64,000 bases of DNA. Source: Pontederia crassipes. Lineage: Eukaryota; Streptophyta; Magnoliopsida; Commelinales; Pontederiaceae. Where the stretch lies: NCBI GenBank assembly GCA_030549335.1, contig CM060198.1:42076353-42140352 (forward strand), written 5' to 3'. Numbering within the stretch: position 1 is the stretch's first letter; every line of letters starts with the position of its first letter. Both the position numbers and the translations under genes were made by a program. Under the pieces are notes generated by a model that was not told the origin of the DNA, did no database searches, and saw only the letters and a list, made by a program, of their open reading frames with translations. Of the stretch, positions 57,091-64,000 are shown in pieces.

Positions 57091-58265
57091 ATGATGGCTC
57101 AACCACCAGTCCCCTCGCTAGAAGAACTCTATACCCCCACTGCAGATGGGTTAGAGTCTGCTATTTTGAAGCAAGTTATTCAAGCTAACAATTTTGAGTT
57201 GAAATCCTCCTTGATCTCCATGATCCAACAGAACCAATTTGGAGGAACTCTAAATGAGGATTCGAATCAACATCTCAAAGAAAACTTTTAGAAAAATGCA
57301 AGACAACAAAGCTGAATGGAGTTTCACTATAAGCATTGAGATGAGGCAAAGTCAAACAATGGCTACAGTCACTGGAACCACGGGAATTAACCACTTGGGA
57401 AGAATTGGTAAAAGCTTTTTTATCATAATACTTTCCTCCAAGTAAGACAATTAAGATCAGGAACCAAGTCATCGGATTTGTTCAAAAAGATCAGGAAACA
57501 CTATATGAAGCTTGGCAAAAGTTTAAGACATTGCTAAGATCCTTCCATAATGGACTTAATTATGCTTCAAAGATGGCAATCGACAATGCTGCTGATGGTA
57601 TGTTTATAAAGAAAAATGCAGATGAAGCATACCAACTTATAGAAGAAATAGCAAGGAATCAACATTTCTTAGCTCACTCAAGGTCCAACGAGCCAATTGC
57701 TTTCACTCAAACATGATTGGATGATGAAGATTTCTCTTCTAAGGTAGAATATATTATTCAGAAGGCAATCAGTAGTCTAGGACTCAATGAAGCTACCCCA
57801 ACTGTTAATATGATAACTAGATGCTGTGAAATATGTGGTTCATCCGATCATATTTCTATACACTGTGAACTACAGAAGCAACAAGGACATCAACATTAGG
57901 CAAACGCGATAGATCCATATCCTTCTAATAATGATTAGTATTCCAACACTTTTAATCTTGGATGGAAAAATAATCCGAAGTTTTCATATAGAGATAACCA
58001 TCAGCAAGCCCAAGTTCCTGCTTGGCAAAACAGATTCAATCAAAGAACACAACCTCAAAATTGTTCACCTGATTAGGGACCATCTTCTACGAGTAAGCTT
58101 GAATCAATGATCGAAAAGTACATGTCATAACAAGATACCCTAATGCAAAAGATGTTTGAGAAAATTGAAAGCCTCTCCATTCATAACAAGATGTTGGAAA
58201 CACAGATAGCCCAACAGGATCTTCAAGACAATCGAAAATTCTACCTGGACAACTAGAGAAGAATC
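57091..58265 (+). pseudogene. Athila-3 gag
   Basis: Open pieces in two frames: SAILKQVIQANNFELKSSLI, MIQQNQFGGTLNEDSNQHL, a frameshift near 57275, then QKDQETLYEAWQKFKTLLRS and MAIDNAADGMFIKKNADEAY to a stop at 57714. The zinc knuckle CCEICGSSDHISIHC follows at about 57829-57873 (C-x2-C-x4-H-x4-C). The C-terminal Asn/Gln-rich region continues to about 58260 with MLETQIAQQDLQ. This is nucleocapsid and capsid of the element. Three or more stops separate the parts. Confidence 0.87.
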
Positions 58266-59305
58266 CGAAAGAACAAGTTCAAGCTGTAACCTTGAGAAGT
58301 GGGAAAACAATTGAAATTACCAAGAGAACAAGATTAGAAGCCATGACACCAGAAAACACGAAAGCTTCAGAACGAGATAAAATAGCTCAACCAGAGGCTA
58401 AGCTAAAGGAACAGAATGAAGCCAAGCGATAGACTTCAGAAGGATCTCTTGGCTATTCTACTCGGGTTCCATTCCCTAAAACTCTCGAGAAATCCAAACA
58501 AGATCAGCAGTTCGGCAAGTTCGTTGAAATCTTAAAGAAGCTCTATATTAATGTACCATTTGTCAAAGCCATACAAGAGATGCCTGCCTATGCAAAATTC
58601 CTCAAAGATATCTTATCAAAGAAAAGAAGGATACAAGAAAGCGAAATAGTTGCACTAATTGCTAAAGCCAGTGTCATAATTCAAAACAAACTACCTCCGA
58701 AACTCAAGGACCCTGGGAGTTTCTCTATACCATGTGAAATTGGAAACAAAAGGATACAAAGGGCTTTATGTGATTTAGGTGCTTCTTTAAGTGTTATTCC
58801 TCTTTCACTATGTAGGAAACTTGAAATGGGCGATATTAAGCCCAGTAATATGTCTCTCCAATTGGCGGATCGATCCATAACAATCCCACAAGGAATTTTG
58901 GAAGACATACCAATTAAAGTAGGAAATTTCTACATACCAGCTGACTTCGTGGTCCTAGATATGGATGAAGACAATCAAACTCCCATTCTTTTAGGAAGAC
59001 CTTTTCTAGCTACTGCAAGAGCAGTAGTAAACGTCAAACAAGGTCGTCTTACTTTTCAAATAGGTGATGGTACGGTGGAATTTCGATTGAATCAGATCAT
59101 CAACTATCCGGACATGGAGGATTATCACCTCCAACCTGAGCAAGTAGATCCCCTAATCCAGAAGGTAGCATCAGTTATTCATATATCTGATCCTTTAGAA
59201 GTATCTCTCGAGGCTCAAGAATCATCATTATGGACAGAAGAAGAAGCTAAGATTCTTACAAGTCATATGCTCCGAACTCATATACAACATCCAGACAATT
59301 CATAG
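58266..59305 (+). pseudogene. Athila-3 linker and aspartic protease
   Basis: A linker with VQAVTLRSGKTIEITKRTRL, one TAG near 58429, then an open frame of 241 codons (58580-59305): MPAYAKFLKDILSKKRRI, the protease with active-site box DLGAS (about 58772-58786), SVIPLSLCRKLEMGDIKPSN, FYIPADFVVLDMDED and PILLGRPFLATARAVVNV. This is the retropepsin of Athila-type gag-pol. The protease domain itself is uninterrupted. Confidence 0.88.
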
Positions 59306-59379
59306 GAGGATCAACCTATTGAGGTCATGCAATAATCTAGTTTGAAGAAACCACTAAAATCGGAGTTGAAGAAACTTCC

Positions 59380-60234
59380 TCAAAACCGTAGATATGAATT
59401 TTTAGGAGAAGACTTCACCTATCCAGTGATTGTCAGCGCGAATTTAAAGTCGTCAACTTCAACAGCTATTAGAAAAGCTAAAAGCCTACCAACATGTTAT
59501 TGGATATACTTCGGATGATCTCAAAGGAATCAATCCTTCTATTTGCATGCACCGCATTCACATGGAAAAGGATTTCAAATCATCCGTTAAGGACAAAGAA
59601 AGCTTAATTCAGCAATGAAAGAAGTAGTAAAAAAGGAAGTGATTAAACTTTTAGATGCTGGAATCATCTATCCTATATTAGACAGCCAATGGGTGAGTCC
59701 CGTGCAGGTCGTGCCAAAAAAGGATGGAATGACCGTAATAAAGACAGACTCAAACAATCTCATCTCCACACGAACTATCACAGGATGGAGGATGTGTATT
59801 GATTTCAGGAAGCTAAACAAAGCCATCCGAGAGGACCACTTTCCCTTACCTTTCATTGATCAGATGCTAGAAAGACTAGCGAATCACTTCTATTTCTGCT
59901 ATCTAGATGGATTTTTTGGATTTCACCAGATCCCTATTCACCCAGATGATCAGGAAAATACCACCTTTACATGTCCATATGGAACCTTTGCATACAGGAG
60001 AATGCCATTTGGACTATACAATGCTCTAGTAAGCTTCCAAAGGTGTATGACGTCGATTTTTTCTGACTATATTGAAGGGAAATAATGGAAGATTCATGAA
60101 TGACTTCTCGGTGTATGGCACCACTTTTCAAGTATGCCTTTACAACCTCTGCAAGGTACTATAGAGATGTGTTGAATCTAACCTAGTGTTGAACTGGGAG
60201 AAATGTAATTGCCCCCACCTACTACATCAAAGGA
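59380..60234 (+). pseudogene. Athila-3 reverse transcriptase, catalytic Asp replaced
   Basis: After a decayed stretch with LKGINPSICMHRIHMEKDFK in another frame, the open frame 59615-60085 reads VIKLLDAGIIYPILDSQWVS, TGWRMCIDFRKLNKAIREDH, FPLPFIDQMLERLANHFYFC, YLDGFFGFHQIPIHPDDQEN and FAYRRMPFGLYNALVSFQRC, then a TAA at 60083. Just beyond, the catalytic box reads FMNDFSVYG (Asn codon at 60099-60101), with the first Asp of FMDD lost. The part between the NWEKC segment (about 60195) and the RNase H junction is deleted. Confidence 0.88.
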
Positions 60235-61110
60235 ATCAGAAGTTTCCTTGGACATGTCAGATTTTATCGAAGATTTATCAAGGACTTTTCTCTCATTGCG
60301 AGGCCATTAACAAAACTCTAATCCAAAAGATGTAGATTTTATATTCGATGAGGACTTCCTAAAAGCTTTCAACACTCTAAAGAGAGCTCTCACGACAACC
60401 CCAATCATTCAACCGCCAGATTGGTCTCTGTCCTTTGAAATCATGTGCGATGTCAGTGATCAAGTTATTGGAGTAGTATTAGGACAAAGGAAAGACAAGA
60501 AGCAACACGATCTACTATGCTAGCAGAACTTTAGACGAAGCACAGATCAATTATGCCACAATGGAAAAAACATTTCTAACAGTTGTGTTCGCAATGGACA
60601 AATTCAGTTCCTACTTAGTCATATACACTAACCATCAAGCCATCCGATACTTGATTTCTAAAAAAAATGCCAAACCTAGACTGATTAGGTGGATCCTTCT
60701 GCTACAGGAGTTCGATCTAGAAAACAAAGACAAAAAGGGGGCAGAAAATCAAGTAGCTGACCTCTCTCGACTCCAACTATCAGAGCAAGAAAATAATCCT
60801 GGCAATTATAGAGCTATTAATGATTCCTTCTCTGATGACCAATTGTTTTCAATTCAAAAAGCACAATTTCCATGGTTCACAGACTATGCCAACTACTTAG
60901 CTTTAGGAGTCTTACGACTTGTTTTATCTTATCAACAAAAGAAGAAATTCTTTTCTTACATCAAACACTATTTCTGGAATGAGCCATTTTTTTCAAAAAA
61001 TGTGCTGATGGAATATAGCGAAGGTGTATACCAGAGGAAGAACAATTTTCCAAACTATGAGAGTGCCATTCATCTCCCTATGGCGGTCATGGAGGATATC
61101 AGAAGATAGC
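60235..61110 (+). pseudogene. Athila-3 RNase H and integrase N-terminus
   Basis: From a GIRSFLGHVRFYRRFIKDF-type segment through [60 protein letters not shown] and [11 protein letters not shown]. The open frame 60561-61109 then runs through a spacer into [11 protein letters not shown] and a decayed integrase zinc-binding segment near 61085-61200. One stop and a frameshift precede 60561. The domain order is that of the intact polyprotein. Confidence 0.85.
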
Positions 61111-62160
61111 CTCTAAAATTCTTTAAACGTTCTTACTGGCCTACTCTATTCAAGGATGCAACTAATTTCATGAAATCCTATGATGCTTATCAAAGAACTA
61201 GAAACACAGGCAGAAGAAATGAAGCACCCCAACAGCCTATACTTAAAATATAAATATTTGATGTGTGGGGAGTCGACTACATGGGACCCTTCCCTCCCTC
61301 ATGCGGGTACAAGTTCATACTTCTGGCAGTTGATTATGTCTCGAAACGGATTGAAGCAGGTCCTACAATCACAACAGACTCAAAGTCGATTATTAAGCTC
61401 TTTAAAGAAACTATCTTCTCAAGATTCGGGGTCCCCAGGTTGGTAATCAGTGATGGAGGTTCATAATTTATTGAATGATGTTTTGAAACCTTATTACTTA
61501 AATATGGAGTCAAACATCGAGTCTCTACTGCGTATCACCCTCAAACCAATGAGCAAGCAGAAGTTTTGAATAGAGAGATTAAAATGATCTTAGAGAAGAC
61601 AGTCTCAATAACAAGAAAAGATTGGAGTAGGAAACTCAATGAAGCATTATGGGCATACCGAACTGCATATAAAAGACCGATAGGAACGACACCATTCAAT
61701 TGATTTACAACAAGCCCTGTCACTTACCTGTGAAATTATAACACAAAGCTTTCTAGCGATCAAAGCACTCAATTATGACTTTCAAACAGCCTCTAGCAAA
61801 CGATTCTACAGCTCAACGAGTTAGACGAATTATGACTAGATTCATACAACAACTCTCGCCTTTACAAAGAATGAGCAAAGAAATGGCATGATATTCACAT
61901 ACTAAAAAGGACTTTAAGGAAGGCGACCAAGTTCTATTGTTCAACTCCCAATTATGACTTTTTCTAGGAAAGCTGCAGACTAGATGGTCGGGACCGTTCA
62001 TAGTTGAAAGAGTTTATCCTCACGGAGCGGTGGACATCAAAAATAGCAATTCAAAAACTTTTGATGTCAACGGACAAATGTTGAAACACTATAATCTCAG
62101 CATAAAAATGTTCAAGGAAGTTTTACATCTGCATCCGAAGCGCTAAAATATTAAAGCCGC
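61111..62160 (+). pseudogene. Athila-3 integrase
   Basis: The DDE core is readable: [20 protein letters not shown] (first Asp), [15 protein letters not shown] (second Asp) with a TAA right after GGS, and [19 protein letters not shown] (Glu), then [20 protein letters not shown] and GTTPFN. After about 61700 it decays with stops and frameshifts. The C-terminal part (LDGRDRS/RWSGPF-like, about 61975-62080) is followed by GCGCTATAGGGAGGCAACCC (62190-62209), the conserved Athila/Tat post-pol block. Confidence 0.87.
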
Positions 62161-62219
62161 AAGGTCGAGCCAACGACTTTAAAAAAAAGCGCTATAGGGA
62201 GGCAACCCAACCAAATAAA

Positions 62220-62712
62220 CGTTCATCAGCCACGTCAGTACCCACACATGGTTAAAAATATTAGAATACCACTTGAAAAGTACATCTCATAGATTTAGTT
62301 GAGAATCCCAACAGAATCTAGTACCATATCTACCAAACTGTCCACCTTTTTCAATCCCACATGACCACGCCAGCGACACCTTGATTCTCCACATAACCCA
62401 CTATTTTTCTCAACATCCACTGCACATCACCCACATGACGGCTTTTCAATCCTAATTCCCTCTACCCTTCTCGGCGCATCCAACGATCGCCCTAAACCTG
62501 AAGCATCGTAGAACTAGTCAGCAACATGAAGAACTCCGACACCAATAGCTCTTCGAATCCATCAAACGGCCGTCTACGTCCGGACGGCCTCCTATGACAA
62601 ACTTCAAATTTGCGATAGCCGAAAAATAGCAAAGAAGCCCAACGCCTGTTGAATACCATGTGTAGAAATTTCTCCTCCACCAGGTTCTTAGATTTTTCAA
62701 CCCTCCACCCTC
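62220..62712 (+). other. Athila-3 inter-gene region
   Basis: Between pol and the ORF1-type gene. Pro/Thr-rich plus-strand readings are interrupted by stops, so the decayed N-terminal part of the ORF1-type gene probably lies here. No other feature was seen. Confidence 0.4.
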
Positions 62713-63894
62713 TTGGTTTGTTTTGATGACATAAGAACTCTTCTCCACCGATCATGCCTTCTGCCCTTCTTCATGAAATGCTGGGACCTCTATAAAGAGG
62801 TAGCCGCAGAGTTCGTCAGAATAGTGTTCTCCACTAACATTGACGACAATGTTGTCCCTGATCACATCGAATATTGTCTTTATAATCAGGATTTCTCCAT
62901 GAGCCTTGACACCTTTGACCATTTTCTAAACCTCCCCAACATAGGCCACAAAACCCTTCCACCTACTTTTCTCATCTTTGAGGTTTGGTATCAACTTACA
63001 AGAAGACGTATCGACAATCTCCTTCAACTGGTAGGCCAACATCTCAAAAACCCTATTTTTCGATACCTCCACATTCTCCTCAGCAATACTCTCTTAATCC
63101 GCCCGAACGATTATGAGATGGACCTAGTCTTTGCCAACGAACTCTTCATTATCTTGTGTCTCTTATCTAACACAGAGGTCAACCTTGCATCATTTCTCAT
63201 GCAAAGTATACTCAAGGAATCCACCCGCGAGTGTAACCAGATTCTCTGTGAAAATCTTATCACACCAATTGCCGAACACTATATTTTCTTAGGTGACACC
63301 AACCCAATACCATCAACTCTGCTCGATCTGGACTTTCTAACTCAAGAAGGAGTCCTTCTTACAGTTAATGGCCAACACGTTTGGCGACAATCTGACCCTT
63401 CAGCTCTGTTCAAACTGCCTAAATGCCAACAATCTTCCATCTTAGAAGGCCAGAAATTGTGGATGAATGACTTCATCCAAGTCACACAACCAATCCCAAT
63501 GCTTCCTCCCCTAACAATAGAATACACTCTATCTGCGCGAGCTCCTTCTGGCCCAACAACAATTAGATGACATGTCGCCGCTTCTTCCTCTTCATCTGCA
63601 GTAGATGCTTTAAAATCCCTGCCTCTTACCTGCTCTGCTAAATTGAACCATATTTTTGAACAAGTAACGAAACTCGCAGAAGCCACCGCTCGCCAACATG
63701 AAGACATCCAGGCATTAAAGTACCAACTTCATAACCTGGAACAACAAGGCCTCGCTCATCATGAAAAAATTCAAGGAATTGAAGTGGTGCAAAATTATGT
63801 TCTCACGACGCTTAGTGACATACAACAAGTCACTGACCGCCTGCTTGAGCTACAACCCCCCTCCGGTCCCTCTTCCTGGCATGATCGACACTGA
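62713..63894 (+). pseudogene. Athila-3 ORF1-type (env-position) gene, one in-frame stop
   Basis: A single frame runs from 62713 (opening at TTG; first ATG at 62773) to the TGA at 63568-63570 and on in the same frame to 63894. Motifs: MKCWDLYKEVAAEFVRIVFS, LDTFDHFLNLPNIGHKTLPP, NPIFRYLHILLSNTLLIRPN, NLASFLMQSI and LITPIAEHYIFLG, then a C-terminal Gln/His-rich coiled coil (IFEQVTKLAEATARQHEDIQ, YQLHNLEQQGLAHHEKIQGI). This matches the ATHILA ORF-1 family, whose function is not established; no signal peptide or obvious membrane anchor is visible. It is the best-preserved ORF1-type gene in the window. Confidence 0.85.
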
Positions 63895-63935
63895 GGGCAG
63901 AGTCGATTTTAAGCTTGGGGGAGAGGGCGACATGG
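63890..63935 (+). other. Athila post-ORF mark and polypurine-like tract
   Basis: ACTGAGGGCAGAGTCG followed by TTTAAGCTTGGGGGAGAGGG directly after the ORF1-type gene. The same arrangement follows the ORF1-type genes of Athila-M and Athila-P. 63936-64000 is non-coding and runs off the window. Confidence 0.75.
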
Positions 63936-64000
63936 TACATTTCTACTCCTTTCTTGTTACATTCCTCCTTACATTTTCTACTTCTCTCAACTGCAATAAA

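Larger units (their letters stand above)
55424..64000 (+). mobile_element. Athila-type LTR retrotransposon (Athila-3), interior, continues past window
   Basis: It starts with a tRNA-Asp-type primer site, TGGCGTCGTTGCTGGGGA (55424-55441), and is followed on plus by a leader (holding a solo LTR), gag, protease, RT, RNase H, integrase and an ATHILA ORF1-type gene, ending with the polypurine-like TTAAGCTTGGGGGAGAGG at about 63910. Coding parts are in the normal order, each with a few stops or frameshifts, making it less decayed than Athila-M. The 3' LTR is outside the window. Confidence 0.88.

Overview
The window is plant nuclear DNA, an AT-rich stretch of a repeat-dense angiosperm genome. The evidence is the element types: CACTA (En/Spm), hAT, MULE-like and TRIM elements, Ty1/copia, a chromodomain Ty3/gypsy (chromovirus), and Athila/Tat-type Ty3/gypsy elements with tRNA-Asp-type primer sites. 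There is also one single-exon RING-H2 gene. The species cannot be read from the sequence. Almost everything except the RING-H2 gene (13373-14053, minus) is transposon, and all transposon genes seen are broken by stops, frameshifts or deletions.

Layout, left half. 1-926 holds CACTA-type terminal fragments. 2218-12892 is one complete CACTA element with matching termini and a TCT target-site duplication (TSD). It carries a dead TNP2-type transposase and a second Transposase_24-type gene on the minus strand, a strongly strand-asymmetric G-rich tract upstream of the transposase, and a nested 1.1-kb long-TIR (MULE-like) element. The RING-H2 gene follows. 14960-16575 is a long inverted-repeat element split by a hAT MITE (14998-15531). 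A fragment of Athila-type reverse transcriptase/RNase H lies at 16579-17190. 17827-24250 is a pol-less Ty1/copia element (TSD GTGAC, minus) inserted in the promoter region of another LTR; it contains a reverse-oriented solo LTR (19484-21142) and a TRIM (22335-22748).

Layout, right half. A decayed chromovirus runs from about 25681 to 53800 in three pieces. Its RT is split by a solo LTR (26187-27537). Its integrase is split by a 24-kb Athila-type element on the minus strand (28561-52669, called Athila-M here). Athila-M itself hosts a non-autonomous CACTA (30847-32337, TSD TAA) and a 9.7-kb plus-strand Athila-type element without pol (41342-51054, called Athila-P here). A third Athila-type element (Athila-3, plus) runs from a primer site at 55424 past the window end, with a solo LTR (55506-56890, TSD GAACT) in its leader.

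The window is best read as stacked insertions: TSDs and the resumption of interrupted reading frames fix the order of events. No CRISPR array, tRNA, rRNA or operon was seen. The pattern least explained by known element anatomy is a recurring design: each of five unrelated-looking LTR families has its own array of short CpG-containing motifs directly upstream of its TATA box.
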